Positions 44,042 through 51,158 of a stretch of DNA of 64,000 nt are shown here, one piece after another; positions within the stretch are counted from its first letter, which is position 1, and the number at the start of each line of letters is the position of its first letter. The position numbers were made by a program, and so were the translations under genes. Source of the DNA: Mycolicibacterium malmesburyense (lineage in GTDB: Bacteria > Actinomycetota > Actinomycetes > Mycobacteriales > Mycobacteriaceae); contig NZ_CVTB01000144.1 of NCBI RefSeq assembly GCF_001050015.1, positions 9,309 through 73,308 of the forward strand. Direction: 5' to 3'. Below the pieces are notes generated by a model. That model was not told the DNA's origin and did not search any database. It was given only the letters and a program-made list of their open reading frames with translations.

Positions 44042-44776
44042 ATGGCAGCAGCCTTGAGCGCCATCACCGACACGGTCCACTTCGCGTTCACCGACCTCGT
44101 CAACTGGACGCTCGTGGCCGACGACACGGGCGTGCTGCTCATAGACACCGGCTTCCCCGGCAACCGAGACGACGTGCTGGACTCCCTGCGTCACCTCGGC
44201 TTCGGAGTCGACGACCTGCGCGCAATCCTGTTGACCCACGCCCACATCGACCACTTCGGCTCGGCGATCTGGTTCGCGAAAACGCACGGCACGCCGGTCT
44301 ACTGCCACGCCGCCGAAGTGGGCCACGCCAAGCGGGAGTACCTCGAACAAGCGTCTCCGGCTGACATCGCCAAGCACATCTGGCGGCCGCGCTACCTGAC
44401 GTGGTCGGTGGCGATCACCCGCAAGGGCGGCATGGTGCGCGACGGCATACCCACCGCGCAGACCCTCACCGAGGACATCGCGGCGACGCTGCCCGGAAAG
44501 CCCATGGCGATCCCGACGCCGGGCCACACCGGTGGACACTGCTCGTTTCTGGTCGACGGCGTGCTGGTGAGCGGCGACGCGCTGGTCACCGGTCATCCGC
44601 TCTCGACGCGCGGGGGCCCGCAGCTTCTGCCCGGATTGTTCAACCACGACCAGGACGGCTGCGTGCGCAGCCTCTCGGCGCTCGGTCTTCTGGACACCGA
44701 GGTGCTGCTGCCCGGCCACGGCCCGGCATGGCGCGGATCGATCCGCGACGCGGCCGAGACCGCGGCGCGCGCTTAG
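44042..44776 (+). CDS. Metallo-beta-lactamase-fold hydrolase (Rv0406c-like)
   Basis: This 244-residue MBL-fold protein shows [16 protein letters not shown] (the HxHxDH metal motif, about residues 61-76), [28 protein letters not shown] (metal-bridging Asp) and LLPGHGPAW (final His). It is of the glyoxalase II-like hydrolase type. Its substrate is unknown. The position next to fgd1 is conserved with Rv0406c. The 3' end overlaps the next minus-strand gene by four bases. Confidence 0.87.
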   Translation: MAAALSAITDTVHFAFTDLVNWTLVADDTGVLLIDTGFPGNRDDVLDSLRHLGFGVDDLRAILLTHAHIDHFGSAIWFAKTHGTPVYCHAAEVGHAKREYLEQASPADIAKHIWRPRYLTWSVAITRKGGMVRDGIPTAQTLTEDIAATLPGKPMAIPTPGHTGGHCSFLVDGVLVSGDALVTGHPLSTRGGPQLLPGLFNHDQDGCVRSLSALGLLDTEVLLPGHGPAWRGSIRDAAETAARA

Positions 44777-45114
44777 ACCAGTTTCTGGTAGCCGAGCAGG
44801 AAGACCGCGGTCAGGCACAGCCCGCAGGCGATCACGATGGTCGGCATCAGGATCATGGCGTCGAGTTCGTCGTCGTCGAGCACATCGCTCTCGAAGCGTC
44901 CGAACAAAACCCGGGCCAGCCCCGTTCGGCGGAAGGTGTGGACCATGACCCGCACGGGCTTGGTCTCCCGGCGCCGCCCGATGAACACCCGCGACGCCAC
45001 CCCGAACAGGAACGTCACCAGGCCGCCCGCAACCAGCAGCCAGCCGACCATCGTCTGCGATAACGCCACCTTAACCCCCGGTGCCGCGCGGCTCATCGTG
45101 TCTTCGCGCGACAC
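44773..45114 (-). CDS. Small two-helix membrane protein
   Basis: This 113-residue protein starts at GTG 45114, or seven codons later at ATG 45096. Two membrane helices, about residues 20-42 (TMVGWLLVAGGLVTFLFGVA) and 87-110 (LMPTIVIACGLCLTAVFLLG), flank a basic then acidic cytoplasmic loop (VFIGRRRETKPVRV, ESDVLDDDELD). I do not recognise a characterised family, though a similar small membrane protein (Rv0401) lies in this neighbourhood in M. tuberculosis. Confidence 0.65.
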   Translation of the reverse strand: MSREDTMSRAAPGVKVALSQTMVGWLLVAGGLVTFLFGVASRVFIGRRRETKPVRVMVHTFRRTGLARVLFGRFESDVLDDDELDAMILMPTIVIACGLCLTAVFLLGYQKLV

Positions 45115-45162
45115 CGCAGCCCAGCCTATAGGCCGGTCAGGGTCTTCAACGCTGGACGAAAC

Positions 45163-45654
45163 TCATCGCAGCACCTTGGCGAACGCCACCGGGAAGACGT
45201 CGCCCTCGGCGGGCAGCGGATCGGTCAGCCGCTCATAGCCCGCCGACTCGTACAGCGCCTCCGCTTCGGGTTGGCGGTCACCGGTCGTCAGGTAGACCCG
45301 TCGATACCCGCGGGCGAGAATGCGGGCCTCGAGTTCGGCGAGCAGCGCCTTGGCCAGACCCTGTTGACGGTGCCGGCTGTCGGTCCAGATCCGCTTCAGC
45401 TCGGCGGTGGTGTCGTCGAACCGACAGAACGCCCCTCCCGTGACCGGCCGGTCGCCGAGCAGGCCGACCACCAGGTCGCCGTGCGGCGGGGCGAACTCGT
45501 CGGCCGGATGCCCGCGCAGCCACCTGCTCACCGTCTCCTGACGAGGGCCGTAGCGCTGCGAATACTCGACCGTCAACTCGGTCAGCAACGGCTCCACCAG
45601 GGGGTCGTCCTGGCGGACGGCAACGAACTTCAGCGGGGTCGACACGGGCATCAT
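45163..45654 (-). CDS. GNAT-family N-acetyltransferase
   Basis: This 163-residue single-domain GNAT protein has LLTELTVEYSQRYG, GAFCRFDDTTAELKRIWTDS, the acetyl-CoA loop RHRQQGLAKALLAELEARIL (about residues 92-111) and the closing YLTTGDRQPEAEALYESAGY. The substrate is unknown. It diverges from the SDR gene, and the palindromic operator at 45737 lies between them, so it could share control with it. Confidence 0.82.
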   Translation of the reverse strand: MMPVSTPLKFVAVRQDDPLVEPLLTELTVEYSQRYGPRQETVSRWLRGHPADEFAPPHGDLVVGLLGDRPVTGGAFCRFDDTTAELKRIWTDSRHRQQGLAKALLAELEARILARGYRRVYLTTGDRQPEAEALYESAGYERLTDPLPAEGDVFPVAFAKVLR

Positions 45655-45736
45655 CTAACTGTCAACGCCAACGGGACGCACGCATTCCTGTGCGGCACAT
45701 CTGCCCAGCCGGATCGGAATCACGCCACTTCCCCGC

Positions 45737-45760
45737 CAAACTTGACACGTGTAAAGTTTG
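45737..45760. promoter_or_regulatory. Palindromic operator overlapping the SDR -10 element
   Basis: The halves CAAACTTGACAC and GTGTAAAGTTTG form a 24-bp inverted repeat with 11 of 12 positions matched and no spacer. The element contains TAAAGT (45752-45757), a fair -10 box that would start transcription almost at the SDR ATG (45766). A dimeric repressor, such as a TetR protein, bound here should block that promoter. Confidence 0.65.
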
Positions 45761-45765
45761 GTCGC

Positions 45766-46617
45766 ATGGACAACATCAGGGGCAAAACCATCGCGATCAC
45801 CGGCGCCGCCCGCGGCATCGGCTATGCGACCGCGAAGGCGCTGCTGGCCCGCGGTGCCCGCGTCGTCATCGGCGACCGCGACGTGGCGCTGCAGGAGTCG
45901 GCCGTCGCGCAACTGACCAATCTCGGACCCGCCTCGGGCTATCCGCTCGACGTCACCGACCGCGAGTCGTTCGCCGCGTTCCTCGACAAGGCCCGCACCG
46001 ACGGCGGCGGCCGCATCGACGTACTGATCAACAACGCCGGCGTGATGCCGATCGGCCCATTCGTCGACGAGACCGAGCAGTCGATCCGCTCGACCCTCGA
46101 GGTCAACCTGTACGGCGTGATCGCCGGGTGTCAGCTCGTGCTGCCGGAGATGATCGCCCGGCGCAGCGGACACATCATCAACATCGCCTCGCTGTCGGGG
46201 CTGATTCCGGTGCCGGGTCAGGTCGTGTACGTGGGCGCGAAGTACGGGGTGGTCGGGTTGACGGCCGCGCTGGCCGACGAGGTCGCGGCGCACAACGTCG
46301 ACGTGTCGGTGATCATGCCGCCGTTCACCAACACCGAGCTGATCTCGGGCACCAAGAGCGGCGGGGGGATAAAGCCGGTCGAGCCCGAGGACATCGCGGC
46401 GGCCATCGTCAAGACCCTCGACAAGCCGAAAACCCATGTCTCCGTGCCGGCTCCGCTGCGCTTCACCGCCCAGGCCGCGCAGATGCTGGGCCCGCGCGGG
46501 CGTCGCTGGCTCAACAGCAAGCTCGGACTGGACCGGGTGTTCCTCGACTTCGACACGTCCGCCCGCAAGAAGTACGAGGACCGGGCGCGCACCGCGCAGG
46601 GCGTCGTCGAGGAGTGA
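45766..46617 (+). CDS. Short-chain dehydrogenase/reductase
   Basis: This 283-residue SDR starts at ATG 45766, with no room for a conventional ribosome-binding site behind its putative -10 box. It has KTIAITGAARGIGYATAKAL (NAD(P) Gly-rich loop), VLINNAGVMPIG, the catalytic Ser in NIASLSGLIP and the Tyr-x3-Lys pair in VVYVGAKYGVVGL. The C-terminal extension (KPKTHVSVPAPLRFTAQAAQ onward) is typical of mycobacterial SDRs acting on bulky lipid or steroid-like alcohols. The substrate is unknown. It is probably inducible, because of the operator above. Confidence 0.88.
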   Translation: MDNIRGKTIAITGAARGIGYATAKALLARGARVVIGDRDVALQESAVAQLTNLGPASGYPLDVTDRESFAAFLDKARTDGGGRIDVLINNAGVMPIGPFVDETEQSIRSTLEVNLYGVIAGCQLVLPEMIARRSGHIINIASLSGLIPVPGQVVYVGAKYGVVGLTAALADEVAAHNVDVSVIMPPFTNTELISGTKSGGGIKPVEPEDIAAAIVKTLDKPKTHVSVPAPLRFTAQAAQMLGPRGRRWLNSKLGLDRVFLDFDTSARKKYEDRARTAQGVVEE

Positions 46618-46627
46618 AACCGCAGCG

Positions 46628-47044
46628 CTAGACGGGGAACGTCGGCGCCGGGTCGCCCAACCGGTAGGCCTCGATGACGTCGAGGCTCTCGAACAACTCG
46701 TCGAAGTTGAACTGGTAGTCGTCGGCGGTGCCGACGAAGACCACGTGCGCGACGTCGGCGTCGTCGTCGGCGGTCAACACCACCGTCGTCACGGACACCA
46801 GATCCTCGTCCGGCACCTCGGCCTGCGACGGCGGATAGAACCACAGCGCGGACTCCTCGTCGGAGAGTTCGTCGTCGAACACCCAGCCCCGCTCGGTGAT
46901 TCGCGCGTCGAAGGCCTCCAGCACCGCCGCGGTCGCGGTCTCCTCGGTCAGCGAATCCATCACATTGTCAGGAATCCAACGGTCGTTGCGAGCGGCCTGC
47001 CGCTTACGGCGGCGGGCCTTCTTCGCGTCGCTGCGCCGAGACAC
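46628..47044 (-). CDS. Conserved hypothetical protein with basic N-terminus
   Basis: This 138-residue protein starts at GTG 47044, directly after the metZ stop with no gap. It opens with a strongly basic stretch (MSRRSDAKKARRRKRQAARN) and continues as an acidic alpha/beta domain (FDARITERGWVFDDELSDEE, VTTVVLTADDDADVAHVVFV). I do not recognise a family. It is the last gene of the purT-to-metZ array and converges on the SDR gene. Confidence 0.7.
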   Translation of the reverse strand: MSRRSDAKKARRRKRQAARNDRWIPDNVMDSLTEETATAAVLEAFDARITERGWVFDDELSDEESALWFYPPSQAEVPDEDLVSVTTVVLTADDDADVAHVVFVGTADDYQFNFDELFESLDVIEAYRLGDPAPTFPV

Positions 47045-48280
47045 CTAACTCAGCGCCTGGTCGAGATCGTTGAGCAGATCGTCGGTTCCCTCCAGGCCCA
47101 CCGAGATTCGCACCACACCGTCGCCGAGGCCGATCGCGGCGCGGCCCTCCGGACCCATCGCGCGGTGGGTGGTGGTGGCCGGGTGGGTGATCAACGACTT
47201 GGCGTCACCGAGGTTGTTCGAGATGTCGACGATGCGCAGCTTATCGAGCACCTCGAACGCGCGCTCCTTCGTTCCGCCCTTCACCTCGAACGTGACAACC
47301 GTTCCGCCGCCGGTCATTTGGCGCTTGGCCAGGTCGTACTGCGGATGCGACTCGAGAAACGGGTAGCGCACCCAGCTCACCGCGGGATGGCTCTCGAGGA
47401 ACTCCGCGATCCGCTGCGCCGACGCGTTCTGGTACTCCACCCGCACCGCGAGCGTCTCCAGCCCCTTGAGCAGCGTCCACGCGTTGAACGGGCTCAGCGC
47501 GGGACCGGTGTGGCGCATCAACTTCTGCACCGGCTCGTCGATGTACTGCTCGTCGCCGAGGATCGCCCCGCCGAGCACGCGGCCCTGACCGTCGATGTGC
47601 TTGGTGCCCGAGTACACGACCACGTCGGCACCCAGCGGGAAACCCTGCTGCAGGATCGGCGTCGCGAACACGTTGTCCAGCACGACCTTTGCGCCCGCGG
47701 CGTGGGCGAGGTCGCACACCGCCGCGATGTCCACCAGCGACTGCATCGGGTTGGACGGCGTCTCGAAGAACACAGCTCGGGTGGGCTTGGAAGAGTCAGA
47801 CAGGGCCTCTTCCCACTGCGAGAGGTCGTCGCCGTCGACGAACACCGTCTCCACACCCCACCGCGGCAGGATCTCGTCGCACACCACGAAGCAGGAGCCG
47901 AACAGGCTGCGCGCGGCTACCAGGCGATCACCGGCACCCAGCAGCGCCCCCAGCGACGTGAACACCGCGGCCATGCCGGTCGCGGTCGCGAAACACGCAG
48001 GCGCACCCTCGATCAGGCGCAGCCGCTCCTCGAACATCGAGATCGTCGGATTGCCGTAGCGCGAGTACACATAGCGGTCGATCTCACCGGTGAACGCCTT
48101 CTCGGCGTCGGCGGCCGACGCGTAGACATAGCCCGACGTGAGGAACAGACCCTCGGCGGTCTCCTCGAACTCCGACCGCAGCAGCCCACCCCGCACGCCG
48201 ATGGTGGCCTGGCTGACCCCGTCGGGCAGCGCCGCAGGGGTGCGGACGGACGGGACCGCGTTCTCGGAATGGGAACTCAT
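47045..48280 (-). CDS. metZ: O-succinylhomoserine sulfhydrylase
   Basis: This 411-residue PLP enzyme of the Cys/Met metabolism class makes homocysteine from O-succinylhomoserine and sulfide. Key segments are YVYSRYGNPTISMFEERLRL, ATATGMAAVFTSLGALLGAG (PLP phosphate), FFETPSNPMQSLVDIAAV, VLDNVFATPILQQG, the Schiff-base Lys in YSGTKHIDGQGRVLGG and SLGDAKSL-like NNLGDAKSLITHPATTTH. The ATG at 48280 overlaps the rhodanese stop (ATGA), linking it to a sulfur-transfer protein. Confidence 0.95.
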   Translation of the reverse strand: MSSHSENAVPSVRTPAALPDGVSQATIGVRGGLLRSEFEETAEGLFLTSGYVYASAADAEKAFTGEIDRYVYSRYGNPTISMFEERLRLIEGAPACFATATGMAAVFTSLGALLGAGDRLVAARSLFGSCFVVCDEILPRWGVETVFVDGDDLSQWEEALSDSSKPTRAVFFETPSNPMQSLVDIAAVCDLAHAAGAKVVLDNVFATPILQQGFPLGADVVVYSGTKHIDGQGRVLGGAILGDEQYIDEPVQKLMRHTGPALSPFNAWTLLKGLETLAVRVEYQNASAQRIAEFLESHPAVSWVRYPFLESHPQYDLAKRQMTGGGTVVTFEVKGGTKERAFEVLDKLRIVDISNNLGDAKSLITHPATTTHRAMGPEGRAAIGLGDGVVRISVGLEGTDDLLNDLDQALS

Positions 48281-48714
48281 GACTGCTTCCAGGGAAGTCC
48301 GACGGCCTTCCATCCGCTGGCGCCGCGATGCCCGCTCTCGTCGAGGTGGCCCTCGAAACCGTCGAGCACGTTGTACGACGGCGCGATGCCGGCTTCGGTG
48401 GCGGCCTCGGCCGCGCCGATCGACCGGTTGCCCGAGCGACACAGGAACACCACGGGGCCCGCCTCGGAACCGGTGTCGGCGATCTCGCGGCGCAGGTCGT
48501 CGACGAACGAGTCGTTGTGCTTGCCGTCGGTGCGGTTCCACTCGATGAACACGACCTCGCGCTGCAGCGACGACAGGTCGGGCACGCCGACGAAGCGCCA
48601 CTCGGCGTCGGTGCGGACGTCCACCAGCACCGCGTTGGGGGTGCCGGTCAGCAGCTTCCAGGCCTCTTCGGGCGTGATGTCTCCGGCATAACTCACGATC
48701 GTTGAGTGTCCCAC
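48277..48714 (-). CDS. Rhodanese-domain protein (Rv0390-like)
   Basis: This 145-residue single rhodanese domain has VLVDVRTDAEWRFVGVPDL, the active-site loop VVFLCRSGNRSIGAA (Cys as persulfide carrier, about residue 93) and YNVLDGFEGHLDESGHRG. It probably carries or transfers sulfane sulfur. Translational overlap with metZ makes a role in sulfide or persulfide supply for homocysteine synthesis plausible. It follows the small membrane protein gene by two bases. Confidence 0.88.
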   Translation of the reverse strand: MGHSTIVSYAGDITPEEAWKLLTGTPNAVLVDVRTDAEWRFVGVPDLSSLQREVVFIEWNRTDGKHNDSFVDDLRREIADTGSEAGPVVFLCRSGNRSIGAAEAATEAGIAPSYNVLDGFEGHLDESGHRGASGWKAVGLPWKQS

Positions 48715-48716
48715 AG

Positions 48717-49163
48717 CTACCTGGGACCGGGGGAACAGACCTTCCAGGCGTCGCCGTCGCGGATGAACGTCATGTCGACGGCCTTCTTGTCGTCGGGCGC
48801 CTTGTCGAAGTGATACGTCACCTTCGCGGTGGCGCGGTCGCCGTCGATCGCGACGTCGGTGACGTCGTCAACGAACCGCTCACCCCGCTTCGCGACGGAA
48901 TCACGTTGCTCGGCAAGCACTTCGGCCTCGTTATGAGCCTGCGCCGGACAGGTGTAGCCGCGGAAGTCGGCGTAGTTCTGCCGCTGCAGCGCATCGTTCT
49001 GTCCGACGGCGGCCCGGGCCACCTGCTGCTCCGGGGGCTCCTCTTCGTTCCCGAACAGGTTCAACAGCCAGATTCCGATCACGACGAGCACAACGAGTGT
49101 GAGCGCGATCAGAAACGGCGCCGCGGTCGGCCGGTCGCCCGGCCCCGCTTCCGATTCAGACAC
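48717..49163 (-). CDS. Membrane-anchored protein with an NTF2-like (DUF4878-like) domain
   Basis: This 148-residue protein has a short cytoplasmic N-terminus, one membrane helix (about residues 16-36, PFLIALTLVVLVVIGIWLLN) and an extracytoplasmic domain with QNYADFRGYTCPAQAHN, ATAKVTYHFDKAPDDKK and DGDAWKVCSPG. Two Cys (about 70 and 143) may form a disulfide. The same layout occurs in the Rv0361-like protein at 60304. The role is unknown. Spacing to purT is two bases. Confidence 0.72.
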   Translation of the reverse strand: MSESEAGPGDRPTAAPFLIALTLVVLVVIGIWLLNLFGNEEEPPEQQVARAAVGQNDALQRQNYADFRGYTCPAQAHNEAEVLAEQRDSVAKRGERFVDDVTDVAIDGDRATAKVTYHFDKAPDDKKAVDMTFIRDGDAWKVCSPGPR

Positions 49164-49165
49164 CG

Positions 49166-50419
49166 CTACCAGAGCCTGCGCAGCGCGGCAGTGACGCGTC
49201 GGGCGCGGTCACGGGCGACGATCGGATCGGGCGCGGTCGCCAGCGCCACCGCCAGCCGCCGCTTCTCCTCGGTCTCGTCGGGACGGTTGAACAGCGCGAC
49301 GTCGCTCTCGGCCACCGCGAGCGCCTCGGCCAGCACCGGCTGCGGGTCCCGGCCGCTCGCCGGCGTCGCCTCCGCGCCCGCGTAAACGACCTCCGCGGCG
49401 GCGGGCGAGATCATGATCGTGTCGACCGGCAGCCCCAGGATCGCGCGGGCGTGCAACTCGAACTCCGAGAGCCGCTGCGAACGCATCGTGACCAGGCCAC
49501 TGTCATGCGGGCGCGGGCGCACATTGTCGAAGTAGACCTCGTCACCGCGCACCAGCAGCTCGACACCGAACACCCCGCGCCCGCCGAGCGAGTTCACGAT
49601 CCGCGCGGCGATCGACTTCGCGGAGTCCAGCGCGGCGGGCGCCAGCCGCTGCGGCTGCCACGACTCGAGCACATCGCCGTCGGCCTGCCGGTGCCCGATC
49701 GGCTCGCAGAAGTGCACCGCCGGTCCGGTGGGCCCGACCGTGCGAATGGTCAACAGCGTGACCTCGAAGTCGATCTCGACCACCGATTCGACCATGACGC
49801 GGTTGTGCGGGATCCGGCCCGCGGCAACGGCGCGCTGCCACGCCGGCTCGACGTCCTCGGCGCGCACCAGCACCGACTCGCCCTCGCCGGGCGCCGACGC
49901 GATCGGCTTGACCACCAGCGGAAAACCGGCATGCCGGGCGACCGCGCTGAGCTCCTCGGCCGATCCCGCGAACCAGAACGGCGCGGTGGGCAGCCCCAGC
50001 TCGTCGGAGGCCAACCTGCGCAGGCCCTCCCGGTCCAGGGACAGCCGGGTGCTACGCGGAGTGGGGAACACCTCCGCGGCGCCGCGCTCGGCCACCGCGA
50101 TCAGCGCGTCGGCCGCGATGACGCCCCCCTCGGCCACCACGTAGCGCGGGTTCTCCTTCTCGATGAGCGCGGTCAACTCCTCGGCGTCGTTCATCTTCGC
50201 CACAACCGGCCGGTCGGCGACACCGTGGGCGGGCGCGTCGGCGTAGCGGTCCACGGCGATGACCTCGGTGCCCAACCGCTGAAACGCCAGAGCCAACTCC
50301 CGGCTCAATTCACCCGAGCCGAGCAGCATCACCGATGAGCCGCCGGACGGACCGGCGAACGGTTCGGGATCGGTCGCCGGATCGTCGGGATCGACCGCAG
50401 TGTCAGGGGTATCAGTCAT
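49166..50419 (-). CDS. purT: Formate-dependent phosphoribosylglycinamide formyltransferase PurT
   Basis: This 417-residue ATP-grasp enzyme makes formyl-GAR from GAR, formate and ATP in purine synthesis. It has SVMLLGSGELSRELALAFQR, ERGAAEVFPTPRSTRLSLDR, FPLVVKPIASAPGEGESVLV, EIDFEVTLLTIRTVG, RGVFGVELLVRGDEVYFDNV and RPRPHDSGLVTM. The ATG at 50419 was chosen because the longer frame to 50485 adds 22 residues with no homology. It is the first gene of a minus-strand array running through the rhodanese and metZ. Confidence 0.94.
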   Translation of the reverse strand: MTDTPDTAVDPDDPATDPEPFAGPSGGSSVMLLGSGELSRELALAFQRLGTEVIAVDRYADAPAHGVADRPVVAKMNDAEELTALIEKENPRYVVAEGGVIAADALIAVAERGAAEVFPTPRSTRLSLDREGLRRLASDELGLPTAPFWFAGSAEELSAVARHAGFPLVVKPIASAPGEGESVLVRAEDVEPAWQRAVAAGRIPHNRVMVESVVEIDFEVTLLTIRTVGPTGPAVHFCEPIGHRQADGDVLESWQPQRLAPAALDSAKSIAARIVNSLGGRGVFGVELLVRGDEVYFDNVRPRPHDSGLVTMRSQRLSEFELHARAILGLPVDTIMISPAAAEVVYAGAEATPASGRDPQPVLAEALAVAESDVALFNRPDETEEKRRLAVALATAPDPIVARDRARRVTAALRRLW

Positions 50420-50603
50420 CGGGGCTCCAGCCTGCCAGACGCCGTCGCGCACCTGGTAACGCCGTCGAGCGGTCGCCGGGCGCACGTGATCTGCTCAGCA
50501 TGCCGACCAACATACGGGCGGCGGAAGGAAGGCTCGTTATCGCGCGTGCGCGGGCCGGTTGATCACCGGCCGTGGATCGAACTCGACGTCGATGAGGCGA
50601 CCC

Positions 50604-51089
50604 TCAACTCGAGATAGCGGACTGTTCGAGCTCCCGACGGAACCGGCGCATGGCGTCGATGAGCGCGCCGAACGTCCGATGCGCAGCGGCCAGGTCGTCA
50701 TCGGGCAGGCCCACCAGCGCGTCGTGGGTGGTTTCCCCGAGTGGGGTGAAAAAGCCTCGGGCGACGTTCATCCCGTGGTCGGCCACTCGCAGGATCACCT
50801 TGCGGCGGTCCCGCGGATCCGATTCGCGCCGAAAGTGGCCCGACGCGATCATCCGCTCGACGAGGTAGGTGATCGCGGCCGCGGACATGCCCATGCGCTT
50901 GCGCAGATCCCCCGCCGTCAGCGGCGCCCCCTCGGTCTCGGCGACCATCACGTGCAGCAGCGCGCGAAAGTCGTTGGCCGCGACGTCATGTCGGCTCGCG
51001 AACAGCCGGCCGATCTCGTCGGATTCGGCGTTCATCGCCCGCACGTCGGCGGCGATCGAAGCCTCCAACGCGTCGCGGTCCTCTGGCAC
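50604..51089 (-). CDS. MarR-family transcriptional regulator
   Basis: This 161-residue regulator starts at GTG 51089 (MPEDRDALEASIAADVRAMN). The winged helix-turn-helix has NDFRALLHVMVAETEGAPLT, AGDLRKRMGMSAAAITYLVE and the wing RRESDPRDRRKVILRVADHG. The frame continues open upstream far into the neighbouring gene, but that is an antisense reading and not coding. It diverges from the MMPL-P450-ferredoxin operon, its most likely target. Confidence 0.88.
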   Translation of the reverse strand: MPEDRDALEASIAADVRAMNAESDEIGRLFASRHDVAANDFRALLHVMVAETEGAPLTAGDLRKRMGMSAAAITYLVERMIASGHFRRESDPRDRRKVILRVADHGMNVARGFFTPLGETTHDALVGLPDDDLAAAHRTFGALIDAMRRFRRELEQSAISS

Positions 51090-51120
51090 GCCGAAAGCAT
51101 AGGCCGAGTCTGAGGGCGTG

Positions 51121-51152
51121 GTTTGATTATTAGTTAAGTTTTTGAAATATTT
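51121..51152. promoter_or_regulatory. AT-rich intergenic control region between marR and MMPL genes
   Basis: A short AT-rich stretch in a GC-rich setting contains TTAGTTAAGT (51130-51139) and the 8-bp palindrome AAATATTT (51145-51152). It sits in the 69-base divergent region and is the natural place for both promoters and a MarR operator. No full two-half-site repeat could be defined by eye. Confidence 0.45.
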
Positions 51153-51158
51153 GTGGGC

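Noticed and set aside
46619..48691. Plus-strand open frame opposite metZ and its neighbours
   Set aside because: It is an in-frame continuation past the SDR region with His/Arg-rich shadow sequence. metZ and the rhodanese are the real genes.
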